A stretch of DNA of 64,000 nucleotides from Steinernema hermaphroditum (Eukaryota; Nematoda; Chromadorea; Rhabditida; Steinernematidae): positions 10,726,001-10,790,000 of the forward strand of contig CM059625.1 in the NCBI GenBank assembly GCA_030435675.1. Reading direction: 5' to 3'. The notes below the pieces were generated by a model. The model was given only the letters and a program-made list of their open reading frames with translations. It did no database searches and was not told where the DNA came from. Positions within the stretch are counted from its first letter, which is position 1. The number at the start of each line of letters is the position of its first letter. This document shows positions 1 to 10,569 of this stretch, piece after piece. The translations under genes were made by a program, and so were the position numbers.

Positions 1-3000
1 TCAACCTACTTGGAAGTGTGAATAGACTGGAGACCTTGTTGTAGATTCCAACCGCTTCAGCTGTCGCGATGTCGACACGTAGAAACGCTAAATGCGAACG
101 TGTAACTTTTACGTGAATGGTGGCTTGAGGGCAGAAGCAGGCTGCATGCAGCAGATACTAGAGAATGGCCTTACATGCACCATTACTCTAGAGTATGCAA
201 GCAAAGCAAGGGTGAGCGTGTGCTTAAAAGTGCTAGTAGTGCGTAACACATGCATAGAACAACACAGCAATAACTGTTCAGCTGTAACTGCTAAACAAGA
301 AATGACGGAACAAATGACGGACCAGTACAGCCATGTAGATGATCAGCAGGGGTAGTATAGCGAAACCGAACATCGGAGTGGCCCAGCAAATAACCATGAT
401 GATTTCCAGTGAAGACAACGCTGTCCGAATGAACGACGTCAGCGATCTTGGTAAAGCCGTATCCAATCCATCGACATCCTGAGAACATTAAGGAATCGAA
501 TAAACACATAAACATAACAGTTATTATGGGGACGCGATTATTTCGTAAGAGTTACCCATAGATGGAACCTACTAACCCAAAGACAGTAAATCAAAACTAC
601 TGCTACATGAAACCAAAAGCGATGTGTATTAAAATGGTGAAAGGGTATGTGCTAGAGCAAGGAAGCAGCGAACAGCAAGGAGAATGTGCATAAGCAAAAA
701 AGCGTAAGCGGTGTAACCGAGTACAATATAAAGAAGAATGAACCAGTAGAAAGTAGTAGAAAACGGCAATAGGGGCGAAAACCAATCCGACGTCCGGGGT
801 AACAATAACTGGAATGGCGACGATCGCAAGAGCACCAACAACAGTCCCAACAAGTGTGACCACAACTTGTGGAATACGTGAATCCATGACATCGATATCC
901 TGTCAAAATAGAAATTGAAACAAAATCACATGCAGCATGCACTAATTTGGTACAAATTCACTTAGCAGTTCAGCTTAACATGCATTTGCGCATGCAGCAG
1001 CAAAAAAACGATGTCGTACCAAGACTAAGAAATAGATACTCATTAAAGGGAGGATGACCCAAGATGCCGAAAAAGTGACGACTAGCACAATCCCGACTGT
1101 TGCGCAAACGTCGGATACCGAGTAGAGAACTTCGTTTACACACTCACACAGCTGCACGTCAATAACTTGCAGATCCTGTGAAAATGCTCAAAATCAAGCT
1201 TTGTTCTACTGTTTATCTTGTTATCGTAAAGAACGTTTGAACTCTAAAGAAACCCTTATAGAGACTTACCTTGCCAAACCGATTAAGAATTCGTCCAATA
1301 GGAGTAACATCGAAGAAACTCATGGGCGAGCGCAAAACATTGATCAAAATTCCTTCATGGAGAGTTCGACTAGCTCTTAGCATTCCAAGAGCCATTGTAA
1401 CAGATGCAACCGTAACAAAAATCGCTGAAGCAATTGCCAGTGGTACTAAATATCAGCCAAGAATTACCTTGACCCATTCCGAGTCCGGTATAAATTGCTA
1501 ATCGCGAATTTGTCTCCGAGGATCGAGTTTCATCGGACTGAATTGTTTTCGCATCATCAGACCAATGCGCCAGCCAGAGATTGCTAAGAACTCCCAAAAC
1601 ACTTGAGACAGCATAAATCAGGATAAATGAAGTGCTAATAGCGTAACCAATTGCTTGAATATACGTCGTATACACGAACCACTTCACCTAAATTTGTTCA
1701 CATGTACAGAAAGTGAGACAAGTGAGACAGCCTACTTTCCCTGTTTCGACTGTCTCCTTCTCGATTAATTTCGATTTTTCAGGTGCAGATTTCTCGGGTT
1801 CAGGGGGTAGAAGCGTGTCAGTGTCTTTTGGCTGTGACCTAGTGCTTTCCGATCGAGTTCGACGTGAGTTTGAAGTAACACCATTTCCAACCAAGTCGGA
1901 GCCGGCGCTCTGCAACAAACACAATTTTCTACATAGTCACATACAGCATTGCTACCTTTTGGGTGGGAGACTCAACTTTTTCCAATGATTCGTTGCTACT
2001 GTAAACTACCTGGCTGATTTGACTCTCCACCCGTCTTTTACGCGCGGGATCTAGACGTTCTAATTCCGCCAGAACTTCGCTCACTTCTTCTTCTACATCA
2101 GTCATAACATTATGCAGCCATAGAATGCATCAAACCTTGATCGCCATAGCTCACGGACCGTCCACGATTCTTCGCTTCTTCGATCAAGTATTCTTCGAGA
2201 AACTCAGAAAAGGCTCCTTCACTAGCCATCAGTTCGTCATATGTTCCGGTTTCCGAGATTCTTCCATCTATAGGTAAAGTGCCAGCGTTAGACAAACGGA
2301 TATACGAATATTTGAACTCCAACCTTTCATAACAATGATTTTGTCGCATTTCTTTAAGTAGTTCAGACCGTGGGTTACAAGAACACGCGTTTTGCCTTTG
2401 AGGATACCGGTGGTTGAAGCTAAATATAAATAAAATTCCTTTGAATGGTTTTAAATTTGACATACATATTACATTTTGGAAAAGATGTTTTCCAACATGA
2501 GCATCCACGGCAGAGAGCGGATCATCTAGCAAATATATGTCTGACTCTGCATAAACAGCTCTTGCCAAGCTGACACGCTGCTTCTGTCCGCCACTTAAAT
2601 TGATACCCTTCTCGCCGATTTCAGTCAAATCCCCAGCTGGAAGAGTTTGCAAATCAGGACGAAGTTCGCAAACACTTAAAGCTCTCGCATATTTGTCTGG
2701 ATCGTAAGAGTGATTGAATAGGATGTTGGATTTGAGAGAGAGGTTTTGAATCCAAGCTTGTTGTGGTACGTAAGCAATGCTTCCATTGACACAAACAGTC
2801 CCCCTCAGTTTGTTCATTTCACCTAAAACAATGGAAATGAAAAGTATGGGAAACACACAGATATACATACCAAGAAAGGCGTTCAGTAGACTACTTTTTC
2901 CCGAGCCAACGCTCCCGACTACGGCAACCAGAGATCCACTAGGTATACTAATATTGATGTCAGCCAATGCAAATGGAGTATCCCGTGAAAGATCCCACAT

Positions 3001-5414
3001 GAAACTTCCGTCTTTCACTGTTATTATGTCGCCTAAGGATTGAAATCACCTTAACTCTTAGAAATCAATACATACCTGAGGTGTGCGAACGTTCCACGGC
3101 ATTAATATCCATCTCTTCTTCGTCAAGGAACGACTTAAGCCGTTTGTTGCTTACTGAACACTGAATCGCTTGGCTGATTATCATGGCCAGTATGGCCAGA
3201 GGGAATCGGAGGATATTAAAAAGCGAAAGAGCGACAAAGGTTATTTGTGGAGTCAAAACGTTATTTTGGGGGTCTATCGTAACGTAAACTCCAAATGTTA
3301 GGACGGCCACTAAGAATGGAGCACATGTCCAAGTTAACGATGTCAGAGCATTTAGGAATGCCAATTTTTTCAAGACGGCGATTTCTTTCTTTCGTATATT
3401 TAGGATCTAAATAATATAGTGATGCCATTTAAATAATATCAGATTATGTATTACCATTTTTTGCATACTTTGTTCCCACGCATAGAACTTTAGAACCTTC
3501 ATACCGTTTAGCACTTCTGACATCATTTTAAGCCTTTCGTCTTTGTATTTCATTTGCTCAACCTATAATGAATACGGAAAGTATGGTTTCCAGTGTCAAC
3601 AGGCTAAAATACCTGACAGTTCCTTATCTTTACAGATATGTACGAGTTCACGGGAACCATTGCGATTAAAACAACGAGACCAGCAATCACAGCTACACCT
3701 AACAACTGGGTAAGAAAGACAATCGAAAGAATGACCTAAAGAGAACACTTCCGGAATAGAGAAAAATGATAATTATGTTACCTGTAAGGGTGCTGACCAG
3801 AACAACATAACGAAATTGGTCATATCTTGAAAACGTTGAATATCGACTGACATCAAGTTCACGATTTCACCAACAGTGCGGTTCTTCCGGGCGTTATTCG
3901 ATAAATTTAAGGCTTTTGCATATACAGCTGAAGTTAGAACCGATCTGATGTTCATACCAAGTCGAAACATGTTGTGGAAGTACTGATGAAGGATCTGAAA
4001 CCGACATTAAGCATCACATGACATCAACAGATTCATACGAGTGACTGAACAAGGGCGCAGACGAACATCAGGAGTGAAAGGCCAATGCCAACCCACAGCG
4101 GCTGAGACTTATCCTCGATAAATTTAATCAACAGACTAAGGAGTTGGGGCGAAATGAACTGCATGAGATCAAAAATCAGCTTGAAGAAGGCAGACGATAG
4201 GAATATCCATTTGTATGTTTGGAAGAGAGGGTACAGCACAGATGGGTGATCCTCGTTATCGTTCGCTTGCTTCGTAGGTTCCTAGAACATGCAGAGAAGT
4301 GAACTTATCACTATTATATTTGTGTAACTTACAACCAACATTTCTTGATCACCGATCTTCTTCTTATCGTTCTTAGCATGGAAACCTAAGTGAACAGCAG
4401 TTACAACAAATGTGCTTATAAAACGTACTCTTGTAGTTGTTGAGCCAATTTTTAGTAAACTCAGGCACAAGTTTGAACGAACTATCCCTGGAGTTAAGAG
4501 ACCACAAGTCGTCCATGGTTAAAGCGCGCTTGTACCCAGTGATAGCCAGTCCAGTAAACCAGTGGAAAGTTATCTGATTTAAAAATGATGTCCTCAACTC
4601 CGGGCACTCGCGTGGCTAAATATCGTACATATTCACTGACTATGAAAGTCGCCGCTTGGCTTACATCATGAACTCTGTATCGGGGAACATCAGCGAAGCA
4701 CGAAATCAGCAACTGGAACAGTACAAGAGGGTAATAAACCATGAACAGATAGAACTCGGTGGGATCTTCCATGACCTAAAATGAAAAGCATTGAAACATG
4801 TAAAACGTCTTTTGCAAACCTCGTTTCCGCGTGCTATATCCAACTTGTAACGAAACTCTGGAAGACCACATACTGCTAGAAGGCACCAGTAGAGAAACAG
4901 TATCCCAGATGTCACCAGTCCGCGATTTCGGCAAGCTACCAAGAGTACCAGTGCCAGGGCCAAAGATGCATAAAGAGATCCGACATATATCAGCTCGTAA
5001 ACACCTGTGTTGAGGCTTTCGCTCATAATGTGATCATAAAGCCTATGGAAAAGGAGCAATCCAGTATTCACACATAGAATAACGCAAAGCACCTAAAAGG
5101 GAGGAACTGTACAGAGAGATTAATTGCTTACAACTCACAATTTTCAGTGTGATCGGAGAGCAGTTTTCAATTCGGGCATTTTCACTTTTGTGTAGACCCT
5201 GGAGCAGGACAGGAGACGTCAGAAACAAGAAGAGAGCAGGAATGTACGTGAGAATGGAATGTTGAACGCATTCTTGGATATTTGGGATAATCGAAGAGGA
5301 TGTTCCATTGCTTGATATCATCCAGTCGTCAAATGACTAAAATTATTTCTACAATATGTTTAAGTGCTTACAACAAACCGATGTATTTGTACCAGGGCAA
5401 ATGAGCTCCACCAT
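1..5414 (-). CDS. MRP/ABCC-type ABC transporter (partial, 3' end outside window)
   Basis: A full-type multidrug-resistance-associated transporter: an ATP-driven plasma-membrane exporter of conjugated organic anions. The chosen start at 5414 gives an extracellular N-terminus (MVELICPG), with a weak donor (gtttgt) ending exon 1 near 5379, then the five-helix TMD0 (about 5336-4650). TMD1 begins with [13 protein letters not shown] and HWFTGL (about 4620) and runs to about 3065. NBD1 (3018-2110) shows Walker [11 protein letters not shown]-loop QQAW, signature LSGGQKQR, Walker [17 protein letters not shown] and the H-loop LVTHG, so this site looks intact. A charged linker (about 2100-1700) leads to TMD2 (1687 onward). 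The last exon in view, 10-87, encodes [15 protein letters not shown] and stops at a donor at 9; NBD2 lies to the left of the window. Three alternative exons sit between 323 and 1175. The family assignment is firm. Orthology to C. elegans mrp-1 is inferred. Confidence 0.93.
323..1175 (-). other. Cassette of three mutually exclusive exons in the MRP gene
   Basis: Three exons, 1020-1175 (A), 744-899 (B) and 323-478 (C), all on the minus strand, are each exactly 156 nt (52 codons) and phase 0 on both sides. They begin [16 protein letters not shown] and DVDGLDTA. Each encodes the same stretch of TMD2, between GRILNRFGK (exon ending at the donor near 1270) and RFYVSTSR (10-87). Each is preceded by an AG acceptor and followed by a GT donor (gtacga, gttcat, gtccgt). 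Joining all three in series would triple a single transmembrane segment, so they are alternatives. I recall that C. elegans mrp-1 has comparable alternative versions of one exon. That is memory, not a search. Confidence 0.88.
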
Positions 5415-7881
5415 TGTTAGAGCGTTTGCCGTGCTGCTGTTCTACGAATCTGATAAGTTCGGCATTCACAACAAGAGACCCTGAAGGTGAACAAATGAAA
5501 TTATTAAATGAATACCGTAATCGCGGAAAAAAACGACGATGTTCTGCATCTTTTCATATGACGTCCATGTTATGCAAATAGCAAAATCCGCGCAGCATGT
5601 GGAATTGGTTATCATAAATGCGACATTTCGCGCGCGCTCGTGCCTATTAGCGCTCCATCCTCGGCGCGGATTAAGGCATGGACGTTACTCATTCAAACCC
5701 GCCTGGCAGCGTAGGCAAATCGTTCAAAGACCGGTACCGTACGTCGCGATTTTTTTAGAGTTCCGTATCTGTACGGTACTGATATTGGCGTCTGGAAAAG
5801 TATTCAACGTACAGAAGTAAACAAAAAATCCGAAATTGCATTATTTGAGAATAAATGGAGTTCTTTTAAGTTTTCCAAGCCGGTGTGATTACGGTATGGG
5901 AACCAAAAAAAAGATTTGATTTGAGACGTTCTGAAAACAAATCTATTTAGTTTGATCTTTTCCGTTGCAGAAAGTTATCAAATGTGTGTCTGATCGATTT
6001 TCGAAATGTCGAAAGCCGACTTCAGGCAAACACCACGCCTACAGGTCTAGGGGTGCTTGAGGTTGATGCTATGAGTTACCCTGAAGTGTACACACCTTTC
6101 GCTTGGTGAAAAAGGCGAAAATAATAGACCATTATTGACGCGCGTGTTCGCTGTTTGGAAAACAGAAAAATGCGCCTCCAATTAGTGACGTAACAAATAA
6201 CTCTGCATTGGAATGTATGACAGATACGACAAATGGCGCATCGGCGGGCAAAGACAGTAATTGAAGGAGGAAGGAAGAAATATATGTACATATTATGTGA
6301 CCTTGTAAATACCGCAACAATTCGGTTCGCCGCTCAGAATGTCCGGTGTTCATCTATATCGCCGGCGGATGATGACAGCACCTCAGACGCGCGCAGGCAG
6401 TTTTTACAACGTTTGAGCAACATTGGGCACGGAAAAGTGAAGCTTTCTGTTCGTTCTAAAAGCGTGTTAACGAACGAATATTCACTTTATGTTATGGAAA
6501 ACAAAGGCAGCCGTAAAGATCGGATTACACCAAACTCTAAATCGAACTAGCGTTTATACTTCAGCCATAGCTAGAGAACATATTATTAAGTGATGGAAAT
6601 TTCAACAGTCAGCGACGGTTGTAAACTTCGTTGTCACAAGGCTGTTAGCATCGTAGACTTAGCTGCTCAGCTCCTCTTGAGAGAACTCTCACCTAGCGCT
6701 CTTCGCACCACTGAGGACAACACACGGCTATGACAGTGTGCACGCCTTCCGCTACGGATCTCATTTGCGCCTGCCAGTGTTTCGAAATTCATTCCAGCAT
6801 TTAGGGCAACATAAACCACAAAGGCTATGATGTGTGTCAGGGAAAGGAACATGCTATAGTTTGTATTTCGTGTGCACAAAGCCTTCGAGAAGCCGTTCTT
6901 CTAAGAACTGTTGTTGGCTTATGCGCAGTAATTTACTCAAGTAGTATGAAGGATGTTCTGAACTAATAACGGAACCGAAATCGGCGAACCTGGTAATAAT
7001 AAACAAATAGAAAGTCTAATGTTAGTTTAAGCGTGCTCTGAATGACGACGACTTCTACTTTCACTTCCCACAAGCCTCACATACGACAAATTTACACTGC
7101 GGGTTTTCTCTGTCTGCCATCGGAGCTGCGCGCCCCGGTTAAACACGCAAACGCTTGCTGACTCACTGCCCAAACTATTAGACATTCGCATTTCTCACAC
7201 TGAATACACGCATAAAAGAAATACCATCTCATGTTGCAAGAGATCAGATCAGAGTAATTAGCCTCTCGTATGTTTTTAGATTTTATAAATCACTAGAATT
7301 TAAAATTGCATAGAATCACTAAGGTAAACAGCTCTGAAACTCTAGAGGTTACATGGCAAAGTGCAAAGGTACAGGAGGTATGAAGAAGGACGTGTCACCA
7401 AAACAAAATGGTAGGTACAATGATACTGGAATATAGTCAAAATTTCCAATACAAAGGGAAGTCACGAGCTTGGTAAAGTGAGCGTTGTAAGGCACGAATC
7501 GGAACCCCTTTCGGCAATTGGAAAAAAAAAGAATAACATGTAAATTGGTACGCTTGGAGCAAAGCAATATAAGAAAGGAAAAGGTAGGATAAACAAAAAG
7601 TTCAACATGTATCATAAAGAGAAAAGGAATTGTATGGACAATGACAACGGATACTGGGAAAAGGAAAGTACAATGGGCAATGGATAATACATATGCATAT
7701 GTCGTAAGGCAACATCTAAGCGACTATACAAACCTGCTCGAACGTAATAGGTTTCAGATACATGAACTCTAAACAAGACACCTAGCAACTATGATTATCC
7801 TAAAAGCAGCAAACGATGGAGCAGACAATGAATCGGCTTTCTGACTAGATTGCATCAGAGCGTGCACCTGCAGAAATCGCT
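5415..7881. other. Intergenic region upstream of the MRP gene
   Basis: About 2.5 kb between the MRP start and the 3' end of the hnRNP-like gene. It should hold the MRP promoter and any 5' UTR or trans-splice site. The plus-strand ORFs near 5539-5820 and 6233-6550 have no recognisable domain and no splice context, so I do not call them genes. One small minus-strand candidate is listed separately at 6667-6852. I see no RNA gene or repeat here. Confidence 0.5.
6667..6852 (-). CDS. Candidate small secreted peptide (low confidence)
   Basis: The ORF from the ATG at 6852 encodes about 61 residues. The N-terminus, MFLSLTHIIAFVVYVALNAG, resembles a signal peptide. A basic RSGRR stretch and a short segment HCHSRVLSSVVRRAL follow. 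The spacing Cys-x3-Val-x3-Val faintly recalls an insulin B chain, but the second B-chain cysteine is absent and I could not find a convincing A chain downstream. The ORF also contains a possible splice donor (CTAGgtgaga), so the true C-terminus could lie on another exon. There is no homology support. This could be chance. Confidence 0.22.
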   Translation of the reverse strand: MFLSLTHIIAFVVYVALNAGMNFETLAGANEIRSGRRAHCHSRVLSSVVRRALGESSLKRS

Positions 7882-8955
7882 CTAATGGAGGTGATCTCTT
7901 GCCTGTTCAAATCTCGGGTAGTCTGCTTCGGTCAACTGTCGTGCATCGCCGGTTGTTCGCGAATCGCGGGAATTTCCGAGAAGATCTGATTGAGATGCTG
8001 GCTAAAATATACTTTTGTTTCCGAGGAATACACATAACTGTAAAATTCAGTCAAATTTCAATTTTTTGTCTTCATAAAATAATCAAAACCAGAAATTTTT
8101 AGACTGTGGAAAATGCATACCGTAAGTATAGGTGCTACTTCAGTTGCAGTAGTTTGCGTCATCACATTACTCAAAAGCCACTTACTCGGACATCGCATCT
8201 CCGTCCATTAATCGTGTGAACTCTTCCAAACGAATTACATCGGTCTGCACTGTTTTTTTCTTCAAAAACGACAAAACCGTATCCCCGTGGATGTCCTAAT
8301 ATCTCCACTTGTTCCACATTGCCAAATTTTTCGAAGTAGAAGCGCAAATCATCAACCGTATGGTAATCCCAGTGGATTCCTGCAATATTTCGAATGTAAA
8401 CCACACTTCATCTTTGAAGTGTTCTACCAGAAATCATCACTTTGCAGCCCAGTTGTGGTTCACCTTCCAGGAAATGTGGTGGGTTGTTGGCTATGAAGGG
8501 AGTCATCTGCTCCCTAGGGATTGCACGTTTCGGATCAACGACTTTTCCGTTAATAGTATGCGGTCGATCGGACATAGCATTTTCAGCCATTTGCATGGTA
8601 GCAAAAGTGACAAATCCAAATCCTCGTGAATGCTTCGTCTGTGGATCACGGATAACAATACAGTCGACAACATTTCCCCATTGAGAATAATAGGCGCGTA
8701 GCTAAAACTGCCACATACATTTGATACATTTGCTTCACTACAACACACCTGATCATCTGTTGTCTCATGATTTAAGCCGCCGATAAAGAGTTTTCTTAGT
8801 TGAGCAGGTCCGTCTCCATAAGATGACTGGCCACCCATCACTGACGATCCTCCCATTCCAGGGAGAAACCCAGACTGCGGAACATTGTAGCAGGGAAAAC
8901 CACTGTGCCCTTGTCGCATCGATACGTACATCGTTTGAGGAACGTAAACGCCACC
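7882..8955 (-). CDS. hnRNP A/B-type RNA-binding protein with two RRMs
   Basis: A nuclear/cytoplasmic single-strand RNA binder of the hnRNP A1/A2 group. Four exons join in phase: about 8955-8749, 8701-8428, 8379-8186 and 8001-7882 (introns of 47, 48 and 184 nt). RRM1 has RNP2 KLFIGGL and RNP1 RGFGFVTF, followed by the family linker [13 protein letters not shown]2 starts KVMISGI and carries RNP1-like RGYGFVVF, ending NGRRCDVR. The N-terminal part is Gly/Met/Ser-rich ([14 protein letters not shown]). The last exon encodes a 39-residue polar tail with no RGG or Gly-rich domain, unusual for hnRNP A1. The in-frame ATG at 8931 is the simplest start, but exon 1 is open back to an acceptor at 8955, so another upstream exon is possible. 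The 8379 acceptor removes a TGA that would otherwise split RRM2. Confidence 0.85.
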
Positions 8956-10569
8956 TAAATGTTCCTCGTGATAACGATTGCACAGAAACATCAGGCAATA
9001 TATGCAGCGCATGCATAAGACAGAATGACAGTAAAAGACAATGGCATCTTCAGAGACAAAACAAGAAAAGAGGAAAGCACCATCTAACGTCTGTGGACCG
9101 ACCTACTCATTCACGTAATATCGCAAACAGTTCATTCGCAAACCTGAGCGATTTCGCAATGAGATCGTGAGTGCAGCTGAAAACAGAGAGCTTTATTCGA
9201 CGCTGCAGCTTAATAAAAAATAAACGAATGAATAGCGGACCTTAATAGCATGTCTATCAGCAAGCTCCATGAAAACCCATGTACGAACAGTTTGTGCAAA
9301 TTTTAACGCATTATGCGATACACGTATGCATGGCTCCGCAAACGTCGTCTCTCGAAACGAAGTATAGCGAACTTTTTCTAGCTGTCCAGTCGTGCAATCG
9401 CTACCACATTGCGCTATGTACGCGTTGCTGGTAGTTCCATATAAATGGTGACTGCACTCTGTTTGTTTACTTATTAAATTCATAAGAATTGTTCTTGTAT
9501 TGTCTAGTGTTGTGCATTCTGTTGTTGCTGCTCGCACTGGTACTATGGAGTCATGGAAGTAAGCGCATAGATCATGAAATGTTAGTCGTACGCGAACAAT
9601 TGACGATAATTGTTGTGTAAAAAAACTCGAACGGGAATAGCCCACGCTGTAAATACAGTCTATGGAAACAACATATCATAAAGGAGTGCAAGCGTCTGTC
9701 TTTTGCATGGTCAGGGTAAACAGGTTTGCCCTCTTTCCACAAGTTTAGACTTGCTATCCAGTTTCATAGACGTTACCTACGAGGGTTTGCTTTATTGATA
9801 TTTTTTTTATTCTTAAACAGTTTTTTTACTTTCCTGATTCTTAATAGTCAAAACTATTGTGTCATAATAACTGGTAAATTTGTAATTTATAAAATCTCTG
9901 CTACTGGATTTTTGTTGCGATTTTGATGAAGGCAAATGGCGTGTTTGTACACTAATTGCTGACAGAAAGCAGTTGAGACGGCAACACTGTAGCTAACAAC
10001 AATTACAACACTGAAGTGACCCGAGCAAGTTTTACCGATATGTAAGGGAGTAAGAATAGAATGCCAGGGACTTTTAGTATTCTGTAAAGTAGAATTACAC
10101 TCAAAGTATTAGTGTTAAAAGTGAAACTAACTCGACGAGTAAATAGGCACTGGCGAGTACATTTCCTCGGAAGCAGCAGCGACAAAAATGTTGGTCGGTC
10201 GCTGAGTGGCAACGACTTCCTGGAAAAGTGATTTGGCTTCAGTTAAGTCCTTTTTGCCCAAAAGTCGCTTGATGTAGAAATAAGAATCGGTTTTTGGACC
10301 GCACAAGTAAAGTAAGTTATATCACAACCAAGTGAATTTCCTTTAATGTTTCCAAAATAGCTTAACATCGCAACCTTGATGGCAACTATCAGGTGCTTGT
10401 AATGTGAAGTGGAGACATTGACCATCAGTGACCGCGTGAGACCAAAATGACATCAACGAGATAACAAATGAATAAATGAGATTTAGGCAATAACAATGAC
10501 GGACAAATTGAAATCTACGTACATAAGAAAAGAGGAAATGACAATGGTCAGGCACCAAGTGGGACATCA
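8956..10569. other. Intergenic region between two minus-strand RNA-associated genes
   Basis: It should contain the 3' UTR of the gene at 10570-13107 and the promoter, and perhaps a 5' exon, of the hnRNP-like gene. The minus-strand ORF at 9193-9645 has no domain, no convincing splice sites and unusual composition, so I leave it out. No RNA gene or repeat is seen. Confidence 0.45.

Noticed and set aside
1370..1480. Apparent 22-nt intron in TMD2 of the MRP gene
   Set aside because: Using the later TTGCTTCAG acceptor gives a normal 43-nt intron and the family's expected length, so no unusual intron is needed.
9193..9645. Minus-strand ORF of 150 residues upstream of the hnRNP-like gene
   Set aside because: No domain, atypical composition, and no splice sites joining it to the RRM exons.
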